Part shown: positions 53,099 through 61,808 of the stretch, piece by piece | Layout of the letters: each line of letters starts with the position of its first letter | How positions within the stretch are numbered: position 1 is the first letter of the stretch | Assembly: GCF_003182255.1 (NCBI RefSeq) | Contig: NZ_QGTQ01000025.1 | Coordinates: 28,116-92,115, forward strand | Length of the DNA stretch: 64,000 nt | Direction: 5' to 3' | From: Paenibacillus cellulosilyticus | GTDB lineage: Bacteria > Bacillota > Bacilli > Paenibacillales > Paenibacillaceae | The notes under the pieces: generated by a model | The model's database searches: none | Seen by the model: only the letters and a program-made list of their open reading frames with translations | What the model was told of the DNA's origin: nothing | Position numbers and translations under genes: made by a program

Positions 53099-54952
53099 TT
53101 GGCACATGCGCATGCGCACACGGTCAAACGCTACAAGGGCCTGATGGACTGGCTAACGACCGTAGACCATAAGAAAATCGGTATTCTGTATTTGCTTGCC
53201 GGCGGGTTCTTCTTCCTGGTCGGTGGTCTCGAAGCAATAATGATTCGGATTCAGCTCATAAAGCCGCTTAACGATTTCGTTAGCGCAGAGAAATTCAATC
53301 AGCTCCTTACAATGCACGGTACAACAATGATCTTCCTTGCAGCGATGCCGATGCTGTTCGCGCTTATGAATGCGGTTATTCCGCTTCAGATCGGCGCACG
53401 GGACGTTGCATTCCCATTCGTTAACGCACTTGGCTTCTGGACGTTCTTCGCCGGTGGCGTTCTGCTGAATGTCAGCTGGTTTACAGGCGGCGCTCCAGAC
53501 GCAGGTTGGACATCCTATGTTCCGCTTGCAAGCCCAACCTACAGTCCGGAATATGGCGTTGACTACTATGTCATCGGCCTTCAGATCGCCGGTATAGGTA
53601 CGCTAATCGGTGGTATTAACTTCTTGGTAACAATCATTAACATGCGTGCACCTGGCATGACGTTCATGCGTATGCCAATGTTTACTTGGGCAATCTTCAT
53701 CACGTCGGCGCTGATCTTGTTCGCATTCCCAGCACTGACGGTTGGTCTGGTTGCACTGATGTTCGACCGTTTGTTCGAAGCTAACTTCTTCGAAGTAGCG
53801 AATGGCGGTAACGCCGTTCTATGGGAGCATATCTTCTGGATCTTCGGACACCCTGAAGTATACATTCTCATTCTGCCTGCATTCGGTGTCATCTCTGAGG
53901 TAATTAGTACGTTCTCACGTAAACGTCTGTTCGGATACAGCTCCATGGTATTCGCAACCGTATTGATCGGTTTCCTCGGCTTCATGGTATGGGCTCACCA
54001 CATGTTCACGACGGGTCTTGGCCCAGTTGCGAACGCGTTGTTCTCCATTGCTACGATGCTGATCGCCGTACCGACAGGTATTAAAATATTTAACTGGCTG
54101 TTCACGATGTGGGGCGGTTCCATCAAGTTCACAACTGCGAACCTGTTCGCAGTAGGCTTCATCCCGACATTCGTAATGGGCGGCGTAACGGGCGTAATGC
54201 TTGCGGCAGCGCCAGCTGACTTCCAGTACCACGACTCGTACTTCGTAGTCGCTCACTTCCACTACGTTATCGTCGGTGGTTTGATCTTGGGTATTTTCTC
54301 CGGCCTTCACTACTGGTGGCCGAAGATGTTTGGACGCATGCTGAACGAGACGCTTGGTAAGCTGACGTTCTGGACGTTCTTCATCGGTTTCCATATGACG
54401 TTCTTGATTCAACACTTCTTGGGTCTGATGGGTATGCCGCGTCGTATCTATACATACCTGGATGGTCTTGGTTTCAACAACATGAACTTGATCAGTACGA
54501 TCGGTGCATTCCTGATGGGCCTTGGTACGATCTTCTTCATCCTCAACATCATCGTTACCTCGGTCAGCGGCAAGAAAGCAGCCGGCGACGCTTGGGAAGA
54601 TGGCCGTACGCTGGAATGGACGATTCCTTCCCCAGCTCCAGAGTACAACTTTGCTCAAACGCCGCTTGTTCGTGGCTATGACGCATTCTGGAAAGAAAAA
54701 ATGGATGGTCATAAAGAGATGACGCCAGCGGAACCACTTGGCTCTATCCATATGCCATCGCCATCGATTCTTCCTTTGTTCATGTCGATTGGCTTGTTCA
54801 TTGCAGGTCTTGGCTTCATGTACCACAACTACTATGTTGGTGGCGGCGGCCTTGCCCTTACGTTCCTCTGCATGCTGATCCGTTCCTTGAAGGATGATCA
54901 TGGCTTCCATATCGAGCCAGACGAGCTGCATGATAAGGGGGTAAAAGCATGA
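53099..54952 (+). CDS. ctaD: Cytochrome c oxidase subunit I, caa3 type
   Basis: Catalytic subunit of 617 aa with 12 or more membrane helices. Heme and copper ligands: early His in LLTMHGTTM, CuB/haem region WEHIFWIFGHPEVYILILPAFG with YDSYFVVAHFHYV. The K- and D-channel residues cannot be checked by eye. The start is a TTG at 53099 with AGGGGG 8 nt upstream. The stop overlaps ctaE (ATGA). Confidence 0.96.
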   Translation: MAHAHAHTVKRYKGLMDWLTTVDHKKIGILYLLAGGFFFLVGGLEAIMIRIQLIKPLNDFVSAEKFNQLLTMHGTTMIFLAAMPMLFALMNAVIPLQIGARDVAFPFVNALGFWTFFAGGVLLNVSWFTGGAPDAGWTSYVPLASPTYSPEYGVDYYVIGLQIAGIGTLIGGINFLVTIINMRAPGMTFMRMPMFTWAIFITSALILFAFPALTVGLVALMFDRLFEANFFEVANGGNAVLWEHIFWIFGHPEVYILILPAFGVISEVISTFSRKRLFGYSSMVFATVLIGFLGFMVWAHHMFTTGLGPVANALFSIATMLIAVPTGIKIFNWLFTMWGGSIKFTTANLFAVGFIPTFVMGGVTGVMLAAAPADFQYHDSYFVVAHFHYVIVGGLILGIFSGLHYWWPKMFGRMLNETLGKLTFWTFFIGFHMTFLIQHFLGLMGMPRRIYTYLDGLGFNNMNLISTIGAFLMGLGTIFFILNIIVTSVSGKKAAGDAWEDGRTLEWTIPSPAPEYNFAQTPLVRGYDAFWKEKMDGHKEMTPAEPLGSIHMPSPSILPLFMSIGLFIAGLGFMYHNYYVGGGGLALTFLCMLIRSLKDDHGFHIEPDELHDKGVKA

Positions 54953-55569
54953 GCGCACACTCGCACGTAGACGGTCAACTTCCACATGAGCCGGAGAAGG
55001 CTACATTGGAAGGCCGTAATAAGGTACTCGGCTTCTGGTTGTTCCTAGGCGCTGAGGTCGTACTGTTCGGTACTTTGTTCTCTGCATTCCTAGCACTGCG
55101 CGATAAAGTTGGCGACGGTAACCCGACTGCTGACGAACTGTTTAACCTTTCGACCGTTGCGATTGCAACGTTCATCCTGTTGACATCCAGCTTGACTAGC
55201 GTGTTTGCTACGCAAGCGATGCATGCAGGTAAGAAGAATGCAATGATCGGCTGGCTGATCATCACTGTCCTGTTCGGTCTTGGCTTCTTGGGTCTCGAGA
55301 TTTACGAGTTCAAAGAATACGTTCATGAAGGCCATGGCTTTACAACGAGTGCATTCAGTTCGTCGTTCTATACGCTGGTCGGCTTCCACGGCGCCCACGT
55401 TGCATTCGGTGTTCTCTGGATTAGCATTATCATCGGTCAAGTGCTCAAGAAAGGTCTTACCGTTGTAACAGCTCCGAAGATTTACGTTTCCGGTCTGTAC
55501 TGGCACTTTATCGACGTCGTGTGGGTATTCATCTTCACAGTCGTATACCTGATGGGAAAGGTGGGCTAA
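54949..55569 (+). CDS. ctaE: Cytochrome c oxidase subunit III
   Basis: Core membrane subunit of 206 aa with five helices (LGFWLFLGAEVVLFGTLFSAFLAL and YTLVGFHGAHVAFGVLWI). The FHGAHV and LYWHFIDVVWVF motifs are characteristic of subunit III. The ATGA overlap with ctaD indicates coupling. Confidence 0.95.
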   Translation: MSAHSHVDGQLPHEPEKATLEGRNKVLGFWLFLGAEVVLFGTLFSAFLALRDKVGDGNPTADELFNLSTVAIATFILLTSSLTSVFATQAMHAGKKNAMIGWLIITVLFGLGFLGLEIYEFKEYVHEGHGFTTSAFSSSFYTLVGFHGAHVAFGVLWISIIIGQVLKKGLTVVTAPKIYVSGLYWHFIDVVWVFIFTVVYLMGKVG

Positions 55570-55573
55570 GTCA

Positions 55574-55894
55574 ATGGCTGCAGTTAACCATTCCGCAACG
55601 GAAGAAACGAAGAAACGCCACAAGCACGAAGGTCCGCAGAAGCATATCGTTGCTTACATCATGTCGCTGATACTGACGCTGATTGCTTTCGCAGCTGTAG
55701 TGGCTGGTGAAGTGAATGCGTCGTTCATCATCTTCATTCTGCTGATGATGGCTGGCCTCCAAGTGTTCGTTCAGATGGGCTTCTGGATGCACATGAAGGA
55801 CAAAGGTCATACGTATGCGATAATCGCTATTCTAGGCGGTATCTTTATCGCGGGCACTATGATCGTTATGGCTGAGTACTGGGCTTGGTGGTAA
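55574..55894 (+). CDS. ctaF: Cytochrome c oxidase subunit IV (CtaF type)
   Basis: Small membrane subunit of 106 aa with three helices after a basic His-rich N-terminus (EETKKRHKHEGPQKHIVAYI). It matches the COX4_pro/CtaF pattern (NASFIIFILLMMAGLQVFVQMGFWMHM). Last gene of ctaCDEF before a terminator. Confidence 0.93.
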   Translation: MAAVNHSATEETKKRHKHEGPQKHIVAYIMSLILTLIAFAAVVAGEVNASFIIFILLMMAGLQVFVQMGFWMHMKDKGHTYAIIAILGGIFIAGTMIVMAEYWAWW

Positions 55895-55908
55895 TCGTAT
55901 ATACAGTG

Positions 55909-55940
55909 AGAGGGTCCGATGTTATCGGATCCTCTTTTTA
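55909..55940 (+). terminator. Terminator after ctaF
   Basis: AGAGGGTCCGAT-GTT-ATCGGATCCTCT followed by five T residues. Confidence 0.92.
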
Positions 55941-55950
55941 GTGGTTTTCA

Positions 55951-56030
55951 ACCCACCCAAGGGACTACCGTCCCCTGGACCCCTTGCTTTCTAAAATTTC
56001 TACCCACCCAAACCCTCCCTGCAAGAGAGC
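55951..56030 (-). repeat. Dispersed hairpin-repeat fragment (copy B, reverse orientation)
   Basis: On the minus strand it contains CTCTTGCAGGGAGGG, GGTGGGTAGAAA and GGTCCAGGGGAC...AGTCCC, parts of the same family as 9403-9553, in the ctaF-ctaG gap. Confidence 0.7.
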
Positions 56031-56097
56031 CCTGCAAAAGTCGTGCTTTTGAAGAATTCAACTTTTTTAGGGGGTCATAAAATGTCTCCCCTACCTC

Positions 56098-56137
56098 AAA
56101 ACGAGCCTTAGAATCGATTCTAGGGGCTCGTTTTTTT
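56098..56137 (+). terminator. Second hairpin with T tract
   Basis: AACGAGCC...AGAATCGATTCT...GGCTCGTT followed by six T residues. Confidence 0.85.
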
Positions 56138-56196
56138 GATTCACTTAAGTTGGCATTCCGAATGAGCACTTTTGCAGCAGTCTCCTGCAAGGGAGG

Positions 56197-56389
56197 GCCC
56201 CAAAGGGCTTGTGCCCTCTGGACTCCTCACAAGGACGCTACCTTGATCTGTTGGTTCGTATGCCCGCTCTTGCCGCCTTGCGGCAAAGCTTCTGGTATAC
56301 AGTATCTAGATCCGTATTACGACTGCATAGTTTGTTCGATCGAGTGCACCTGTAACCGCCCAATAATGCGACTGCGATAAGCTGCACCT
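56197..56389. repeat. 193-bp direct repeat, copy 1
   Basis: Nearly identical to 56461-56653 (about ten substitutions, no gaps, 264 bp apart). It starts GCCCCAAAGGGCTTGTG and ends GATAAGCTGCACC. The small ORFs in the two copies are in different frames, so coding is unlikely. Confidence 0.9.
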
Positions 56390-56432
56390 GTTAATGTATA
56401 AGGGGCGCAACCCCTTTGAATAAATAATCTTC

Positions 56433-56462
56433 TACCCACCCAAACCCTCCCTGCAAGAGAGC
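56433..56462 (-). repeat. Dispersed hairpin-repeat fragment (copy C, reverse orientation)
   Basis: Complement of the terminal module (CTCCCTGCAAGAG-type stem and GGTGGGTAGA), adjoining the second 193-bp copy. Confidence 0.65.
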
Positions 56463-56653
56463 CCCAAAGGGCTTGTGTTCTCTGGACTCCTCACAAAGAC
56501 GCTACCTTGATCAGTTGGTTCGTATGCCCGCTCTTGCCACCTTGCGGCAAAGCTTCTGGTATACAGTATCTAGATACGTATTGCGACTGCATAGTTTATT
56601 CGATCGAGTGCACCTGTCACCGCCCAATAATGCGACTGCGATAAGCTGCACCT
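56461..56653. repeat. 193-bp direct repeat, copy 2
   Basis: About 95% identical to 56197-56389. It ends ATAAGCTGCACC. Confidence 0.9.
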
Positions 56654-56714
56654 TTTAGTTACCTTACTGGAGAACTCTAAAACAGAGGGTTGTGGTGTAA
56701 ACACACTAGTAGCA

Positions 56715-56846
56715 CGAACAAGAGTTGTGCCCGATAGGGCACACGACTCCTAGCTAGCTGTAGCAGATTAACGTCTCTGTCCTAATACCACCCCATTGCG
56801 GAGTCCCATGGGGCCCTCCCTTGCAGGGGGATCTATGTGGGTAGAG
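56715..56846 (+). repeat. Dispersed multi-hairpin repeat, copy D
   Basis: Starts CGAACAAGAG and ends GTGGGTAGAG. It has a perfect GTGCCC-GATA-GGGCAC hairpin at the start; its middle stem is CCCCAT/ATGGGG instead of the usual one. Confidence 0.8.
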
Positions 56847-56851
56847 AAACT

Positions 56852-57003
56852 CGAACAAAAGCTGTGTCCCGGAGGGGCACGCGGCTCTTAGAACGTAGTA
56901 ACTTATATACGGTTCGGTATCGCCATCGCCCCCTTACGGGGTCCCGGGGTTGGAAACCCCGGGGGTCCTCCCTAGCAGGGAGGATTTACAAGGTGGGTAG
57001 AAA
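56852..57003 (+). repeat. Dispersed multi-hairpin repeat, copy E
   Basis: Starts CGAACAAAAG and ends GGTGGGTAGAAA. Stems: GTGTCCC-GGAG-GGGGCAC, CCCGGGGTT-GGA-AACCCCGGG and TCCTCCCT-AGC-AGGGAGGA. The middle stem differs from copy A at three paired positions, all with matching changes on the other side. Confidence 0.85.
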
Positions 57004-57016
57004 AATTGGTTTTATG

Positions 57017-57075
57017 TGGGGTCCGAGGGGCGCAGCCCCTTGAATTCTCCCTTATGGGAGGACTTAGGCGGGTTC
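57017..57075 (+). repeat. Dispersed repeat fragment, copy F
   Basis: Contains GGGGTCCGAGGGGC-GCA-GCCCCT and CTCCCTTATGGGAGGACTTAGGCGGG, a partial relative of copies A and E. Confidence 0.6.
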
Positions 57076-57144
57076 ACGTTTGACAAAATGATGAACGGTT
57101 GCTTGTGTGCACCGCTTTGGGTAGGAGTTAACAATTCCTTATGC

Positions 57145-57150
57145 TATACT
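57145..57150 (+). promoter_or_regulatory. Candidate -10 box upstream of ctaG
   Basis: TATACT in TGCTATACTAGG, 67 nt before ctaG. A good -35 is not evident. Confidence 0.35.
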
Positions 57151-57216
57151 AGGCATGTCCCGGTAAAGACCGGAAGCAGCTAACAGGATTGGGATAAGGA
57201 TTGAGAGGGGTATTCC

Positions 57217-58119
57217 ATGCTCGGTTTGCAGTATTTCTCTTTCAGAGAACAATGGAGTCCAATGTTTCTATTCGCAATGGCAGCAGTTGTCATTCTTTAC
57301 TTGTATGTAGACGGGCCTTACCGACGTAAGCATGCGCCTGATGCGAGTGGGACGAGCGTCATGCAGAAGGTTTCGTTTATATTGGGTGCAATCTTGTTCT
57401 ATCTCGCACAAGCAGGTCCGCTAAGCTTGTTAGGACATATGATGTTCACGTTCCATATGTTGAACATGTCGCTGTCTTACTTGCTCGTACCTCCGCTCGT
57501 GCTGCTTGGTACAACGTCCTATATGTGGCGTCTTATGTTCCGTGCGGCGTGGTGGAAGAAGTTCAAGTTTATGACGAACCCGATTTTGTGTCTTATTTTG
57601 TTCAATATGGTGTTCTCGCTTTATCACGTGCCTGTCGTTCATGATTATGTTATGACACACTACACGATCCATCGGTTGTTCTACGTGGTACTGCTTATCG
57701 CGGCATTCCTGATGTGGATTCAGGTCGTCAGCCCGGTGCCAGAATGGAACCGCTTAACGGATATGCGTAAGATGGCATATGTGTTCGCGAACGGTGCGCT
57801 GCTGACGCCAGCGTGTGCGCTTATTATTTTCTCAGGAACTCCGATGTACGAGGTTTATAGCGATCCGAACACTTGGGTGAAAATGATGGGGTACTGCGTA
57901 TCGGGCGATCCATCGTATTTGCTCGCACAAGGCCCAAGCTTCTTCAATCTGATGACGCCGCTGGAGGACCAGCAGGCGGGCGGCATTGTGATGAAGCTGC
58001 TGCAGGAAGTGCTCTATGGTTCGATCCTCGCTTACATATTCAAGCAGTGGTTCAAGCGTGAGCACGCGGATGACGATATGCCAAGCACGGAGCCGAATCC
58101 GGCGAACGGCATGACTTAA
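57217..58119 (+). CDS. ctaG: Cytochrome c oxidase assembly protein CtaG (caa3 type)
   Basis: Membrane protein of 300 aa with about seven helices. It resembles Bacillus CtaG, needed for copper insertion into caa3 oxidase. Conserved features include LLGHMMFTFHMLNMSLSYL, HDYVMTHYTIHRLFYVVL and CALIIFSGTPMYEVY with many His residues in the membrane. GAGAGGGG precedes the ATG. It follows ctaCDEF after a 1.3-kb repeat-filled gap and probably has its own promoter. Confidence 0.94.
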   Translation: MLGLQYFSFREQWSPMFLFAMAAVVILYLYVDGPYRRKHAPDASGTSVMQKVSFILGAILFYLAQAGPLSLLGHMMFTFHMLNMSLSYLLVPPLVLLGTTSYMWRLMFRAAWWKKFKFMTNPILCLILFNMVFSLYHVPVVHDYVMTHYTIHRLFYVVLLIAAFLMWIQVVSPVPEWNRLTDMRKMAYVFANGALLTPACALIIFSGTPMYEVYSDPNTWVKMMGYCVSGDPSYLLAQGPSFFNLMTPLEDQQAGGIVMKLLQEVLYGSILAYIFKQWFKREHADDDMPSTEPNPANGMT

Positions 58120-58194
58120 GATTCACTAGCTAAGCAGGCGATTATTTCGCTGATGCGAGCTCTTAGATAACGACGATATAAGGTGGGTTCACGG

Positions 58195-58656
58195 ATGGAT
58201 ATTTATAATATTTTCCCAACGATCAGCACATCGTTCATCGTGATCAGTGCGATTCTCGTTGCAATTGGCTGGAATCTGGCGATCAAGCGCAGACTGGATG
58301 CGCATAAGAAGGTGATGTTCTGGGCTGCAGTTGCAGCAACGGCATTCTTCATCGTGTATACGAGCCGTACAATATTCGTCGGTAATACGGAATGGGGCGG
58401 CCCGGATGATCTGAAGCCTTATTACTTCGTATTCCTGATCTTCCACATTACGCTGGCAACGGTTGCGGCAGTATTCGGCATTACGACGCTGACGCTCGGC
58501 TACCGCGCGAAGTATGCAAAGCATCGCAAGTGGGGACGTGTGACTTCGATCATTTGGTTCTTCACAGCGATTACGGGTGTGGCTGTGTATATCCTGCTTT
58601 ATGTCATGTATCCTGGTGGTCATACCAAACCAGTACTGGACGCAATCTTTGGCTAA
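58195..58656 (+). CDS. DUF420 membrane protein (YozB/CtaM-like)
   Basis: Membrane protein of about 153 aa with four helices and His residues in helix regions (FHITLATVAAVFGITTL), matching DUF420. Relatives lie next to ctaG or quinol oxidase genes and help oxidase assembly (CtaM in Staphylococcus). AAGGTGG lies 8 nt before the ATG at 58195; the GTG at 58183 is upstream. It follows ctaG by about 75 nt. Confidence 0.9.
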   Translation: MDIYNIFPTISTSFIVISAILVAIGWNLAIKRRLDAHKKVMFWAAVAATAFFIVYTSRTIFVGNTEWGGPDDLKPYYFVFLIFHITLATVAAVFGITTLTLGYRAKYAKHRKWGRVTSIIWFFTAITGVAVYILLYVMYPGGHTKPVLDAIFG

Positions 58657-58690
58657 ACGACTAGCTTTCAAATGAAATGCGTTAAATCGA

Positions 58691-58743
58691 GAAGTCTTCA
58701 TCATCAGCACGCTTGTGCTTACGGTGAAGACTTCTTTTTTTTG
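58691..58743 (+). terminator. Terminator of the ctaG unit
   Basis: GAAGTCTTCA...TGAAGACTTC with an inner AGCAC/GTGCT stem and eight T residues. Confidence 0.93.
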
Positions 58744-58765
58744 CAAAAGATCGCCTTGGGAGATG

Positions 58766-58812
58766 TTGACATTCGGAAGAGGTGTTATTATACTGTGTAT
58801 AAAGATATACAC
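58766..58812 (+). promoter_or_regulatory. Promoter and palindromic operator of the GntR-ABC operon
   Basis: TTGACA (58766-58771), a 17-bp spacer and TATACT (58789-58794). It is followed immediately by the perfect palindrome GTGTATA-AAGA-TATACAC (58795-58812), covering the transcription start. The operon encodes a YtrA-type GntR regulator, the likely repressor. Confidence 0.85.
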
Positions 58813-58839
58813 ACTAAGCACACGGAAGGTGACAGACGA

Positions 58840-59562
58840 ATGAACAAGTGGGAAGGCGCATGGCATCTAGCAAAATATGAGTGGCGGAAGGATCGTGCAG
58901 GCATGTTGATCACGGCCATTTTCATCGCATATATGCTCCTGCTGTCGCGCACGTTCTATATGGATGCATGGAACAATCAGGCGAATATGTCAATTGACTT
59001 CCTGGTCGATTTCACACAGCTTGTCATACTGCCGCTGCTTGGGTTTCCAGCGAATCGCACGATGTTCAAGGCATGGAGAGACGATTGCTATACGCGTAAA
59101 ATGGTGCAGTGGCGGACGATGCCGATTTCGCTCGGTCAGCTTGTGACGGGTAGATTGATTCAAGTTGCAGGCCTGCTTTCAGTTGGTGTGGTGCTCTATT
59201 TCGTAATTTTGTATGGAAGTACAGAGCCCCTACGCGAGCATCTCGGTATTGGTCCTTTTATCGGTTATGTAATTATCTGGTTCAGCTACAGCGTGGCAAT
59301 GGCAAGCACGTACACACTGTGGGAGCAGGGCTATTCCGGTAAAATTTATATGCTAATATGCTTTGCGTATTCCTTTGTCTTTCTTGCTATTACTGCAGTT
59401 CTAGGCGCGAATGACAAGTCAGTTTCTTTGTATCTGCTTAACAAGCTGGCGGATGGCAACTGGTGGTATCCGGTAGTCGCGCTTATCGGAAGTAGCGCTG
59501 TCGTATACGGGATGTATCGGCTCACCTGTAGAAGATTGCGTATAAGAAGCTTCACGCGCTGA
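58840..59562 (+). CDS. Membrane subunit of a GntR-regulated ABC system
   Basis: Membrane protein of about 240 aa with six hydrophobic segments (MLITAIFIAYMLLLSRTFY first, VGVVLYFVILYG and VVALIGSSAVVYGMYRL later). It is probably the permease partner of the ABC ATPase two genes downstream, as in the ytrABCDEF operon of Bacillus. The ATG at 58840 follows GGAAGGTGA; the longer frame from 58672 crosses the promoter. First gene of the operon. Confidence 0.8.
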   Translation: MNKWEGAWHLAKYEWRKDRAGMLITAIFIAYMLLLSRTFYMDAWNNQANMSIDFLVDFTQLVILPLLGFPANRTMFKAWRDDCYTRKMVQWRTMPISLGQLVTGRLIQVAGLLSVGVVLYFVILYGSTEPLREHLGIGPFIGYVIIWFSYSVAMASTYTLWEQGYSGKIYMLICFAYSFVFLAITAVLGANDKSVSLYLLNKLADGNWWYPVVALIGSSAVVYGMYRLTCRRLRIRSFTR

Positions 59563-59611
59563 ATCATAACTATCTAGCAACAATGAACTTTACGATGAAG
59601 AAGGTGAAAGT

Positions 59612-60004
59612 GTGTGGCTGCCGATTCATCTCAATGAGAGCAGTGCTGAGCCGATGTACCACCAGATCGAGGTGCAGCTAAGAGCACTAATCGTAAGCGG
59701 ACAGCTAACGGAGGGTACGTTGCTGCCTTCCATACGAGAGATGGCACAAATGCTAGGCTGCAGTGTCATTACAGTCAGAAGGGTCTATCAGGATCTAGAG
59801 ACGGAAGGGCTGCTGCGGACACGTCAAGGGACGGGGACATTCGTAGCAAGTGTGCAGAAAGAGGATCTTGGACGACAGCGTACAGCGTCGGTTATCGAAG
59901 CGGTTGAAGCAGCGGTAGATGCTGGGATGCGCGTCCAATTAACGAGACAAGAGATGGAACAGATTATGGCGCGAGTGCTAGATGAACGTTGGAAGGAGAG
60001 CTGA
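59612..60004 (+). CDS. GntR-family regulator (YtrA subfamily)
   Basis: Short GntR protein of 130 aa with an N-terminal winged helix (MYHQIEVQLRALIVSGQL, then LLPSIREMAQMLGCSVITVRRVYQDLETEGLLRTRQGTGTFV) and only a short helical tail, as in YtrA. It starts with GTG behind AAGAAGGTGAAAG. It probably represses its own operon through the GTGTATA palindrome and responds to cell-envelope stress. It ends next to the following ATPase start. Confidence 0.92.
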   Translation: MWLPIHLNESSAEPMYHQIEVQLRALIVSGQLTEGTLLPSIREMAQMLGCSVITVRRVYQDLETEGLLRTRQGTGTFVASVQKEDLGRQRTASVIEAVEAAVDAGMRVQLTRQEMEQIMARVLDERWKES

Positions 60005-60006
60005 TG

Positions 60007-60909
60007 ATGGAGACAGCGGCAGTAACACTGAAGGGTGTGGAGCAGTATCGGGCGCATTTTCGGCTTGGGCCGATTGATCTGAATATCGATGAGGGGTACG
60101 TGACGGCCATTGTAGGTCCGAACGGATCAGGCAAAAGCTCCACGTTCCGCCTGCTGCTCGATCTTGCTAAGCCGGATGCGGGGCAGATGAGCGTACTTGG
60201 TTATTCAGTCGGTCAAGGGGATGATCGGGAGTGGAAGCGGCAGATCGGATATTTGGCAGAAGAGTCGGATTTCCTTGATGATTCGATTCGTGGCTCGGAG
60301 AAAGCAGCCTTCGTCCGTAAATGGTATCCCGAGTGGGATGTGAACCTGTATCAGGAGCTGCTGCGAAAGTTCGAGGTGGATGACGCCATTAAGCTTGGCA
60401 AAATGTCCAAGGGGATGCGCCGTAAGTTCGAAATGGCGCTCGTCATCGCTCAAAAGCCGAAGCTGCTGCTGCTCGATGAGCCTTCATCTGGCCTCGATCC
60501 AATCGCATGGCGGGCGATGATCGATATTCTTCATCGCTATATGGAACCCGGTGATCGAACGATTCTTATGGCTTCTCACATTATCGATGAGGTGCGACGT
60601 CTAGCAGACTTCATCGTATTTATGGCAAGAGGACAAATACTTGGCAAATACGAGAAGGACGAACTGTTCGAGCGGTGGCATGTGCTATATGTGCCTGCTG
60701 CGAATGATTCGGATCGCAGCAAGCTGCTGGCGATGCCAGGCGTCATTGACGCAGAGCTTGCAGGTATCGGGATGTACCGTGTCGTGACAGAGGACGCGCC
60801 TCAGACGGAAGAAGCTTTGCGGGCTGCGCAGTTTGGGATTGGAAGCAGGCAGGCGATGCAGCTTGATGAAATTTTACAAGTGTTGATGCAGAGAGGGGTT
60901 TACGCATGA
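60007..60909 (+). CDS. ABC transporter ATP-binding protein (YtrB-like)
   Basis: ATPase of about 300 aa. Walker A GPNGSGKSS, signature-like LGKMSKGMRRKFEMALVIA, Walker B LLLLDEPSSGLD and a switch His in MASHIIDEVRRL. SKGMRRK is the signature variant of YtrB/EcsA/CcmA exporters. A ~75-residue C-terminal domain follows. The ATG at 60007 has GGAGAG 6 nt upstream; another ATG lies one codon before. It overlaps the next gene by four bases. Confidence 0.9.
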   Translation: METAAVTLKGVEQYRAHFRLGPIDLNIDEGYVTAIVGPNGSGKSSTFRLLLDLAKPDAGQMSVLGYSVGQGDDREWKRQIGYLAEESDFLDDSIRGSEKAAFVRKWYPEWDVNLYQELLRKFEVDDAIKLGKMSKGMRRKFEMALVIAQKPKLLLLDEPSSGLDPIAWRAMIDILHRYMEPGDRTILMASHIIDEVRRLADFIVFMARGQILGKYEKDELFERWHVLYVPAANDSDRSKLLAMPGVIDAELAGIGMYRVVTEDAPQTEEALRAAQFGIGSRQAMQLDEILQVLMQRGVYA

Positions 60910-61808
60910 ATCCATTGGTAGTCGAACGTATTGTGAAAAATTACGGCGAGAAGACAGCGGTGAATGGACTCAGCCTGCAGGTGAGTGAAGGCGAGATTTA
61001 CGGGCTGCTCGGCGCGAATGGCGCTGGCAAAACAACAACGATGCGGATGGTGCTCGGACTAATCTATCCGGATGAAGGTGCGATTCGTTATAACGGGCAG
61101 GCTTATAGCAAGGAGCAGCTGCATAATCTCGGCTATTTGCCAGAGGAGCGCGGCTTGTATCCGAAGGTAAAGGTGAATGAGCAGCTTGTCTATTTGGCCC
61201 AGCTCAGAGGGATGTCGAAGAAGGCGGCTGAGGTAAGCCTGAAGAAGTGGTTGGAGCAGTTCGAGGTATCCGAGTATTACGGGAAGCGAATTGAGGAGTT
61301 GTCGAAGGGTAATCAGCAAAAGATCGGATTCATCGCAGCTGTTATTCATGACCCACAAATTCTAATCCTCGACGAGGCGTTTAGCGGCTTGGATCCGGTC
61401 AATGTCGAACTGCTGAAGGCAGCGGTCAAGGGACTTCGCGACAGTGGTAAAACGATTCTGTTCTCGACGCACCGGATGGAGCATGTCGAGGAGCTGTGCC
61501 GCAACATTACGATTATGCATCGGTCTAATCCGGTCGTGCAGGGCGATGTGAAGGCGATTAAGAAACAGTATCCGCGTGAACGCGTGATGCTGGCAACAGA
61601 TCGGGATGTAACGGGGCTGGAAACGCTGGAAGGCGTGCGATATGTAACGAAGCATGAGAATGTGACGGAGATCGGGATTGCTTCCGAGGATGCGGCGAAG
61701 CGGATTTTGCATCATGCACAGGGTCAGGCAGATATTGAGCGATTCGAGTTGATGCAGCCAACGCTGAACGAAATCTTTATTAAGACGGTAGGTGAGCGCC
61801 ATGAGTAA
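60906..61808 (+). CDS. ABC transporter ATP-binding protein (NatA-like)
   Basis: ATPase of 300 aa. Walker A GANGAGKTT, signature ELSKGNQQKIGFIAA, Walker B ILILDEAFSGLD and switch FSTHRMEHVEEL. The signature and the following DUF4162-like C-terminus (LMQPTLNEIFI) fit the NatA/EcsA group of drug or Na+ exporters. It overlaps the ATPase upstream (ATGA) and the permease downstream by 8 nt, so it belongs to the same operon while pairing with the NatB-like gene. Confidence 0.92.
   Translation: MNPLVVERIVKNYGEKTAVNGLSLQVSEGEIYGLLGANGAGKTTTMRMVLGLIYPDEGAIRYNGQAYSKEQLHNLGYLPEERGLYPKVKVNEQLVYLAQLRGMSKKAAEVSLKKWLEQFEVSEYYGKRIEELSKGNQQKIGFIAAVIHDPQILILDEAFSGLDPVNVELLKAAVKGLRDSGKTILFSTHRMEHVEELCRNITIMHRSNPVVQGDVKAIKKQYPRERVMLATDRDVTGLETLEGVRYVTKHENVTEIGIASEDAAKRILHHAQGQADIERFELMQPTLNEIFIKTVGERHE

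Noticed and set aside
53915..54985. 356-aa minus-strand ORF opposite ctaD
   Set aside because: Antisense shadow of the strongly conserved oxidase subunit I.
56150..56658. Short ORFs in the 193-bp repeats
   Set aside because: The two copies are read in different frames, so selection for protein is unlikely.
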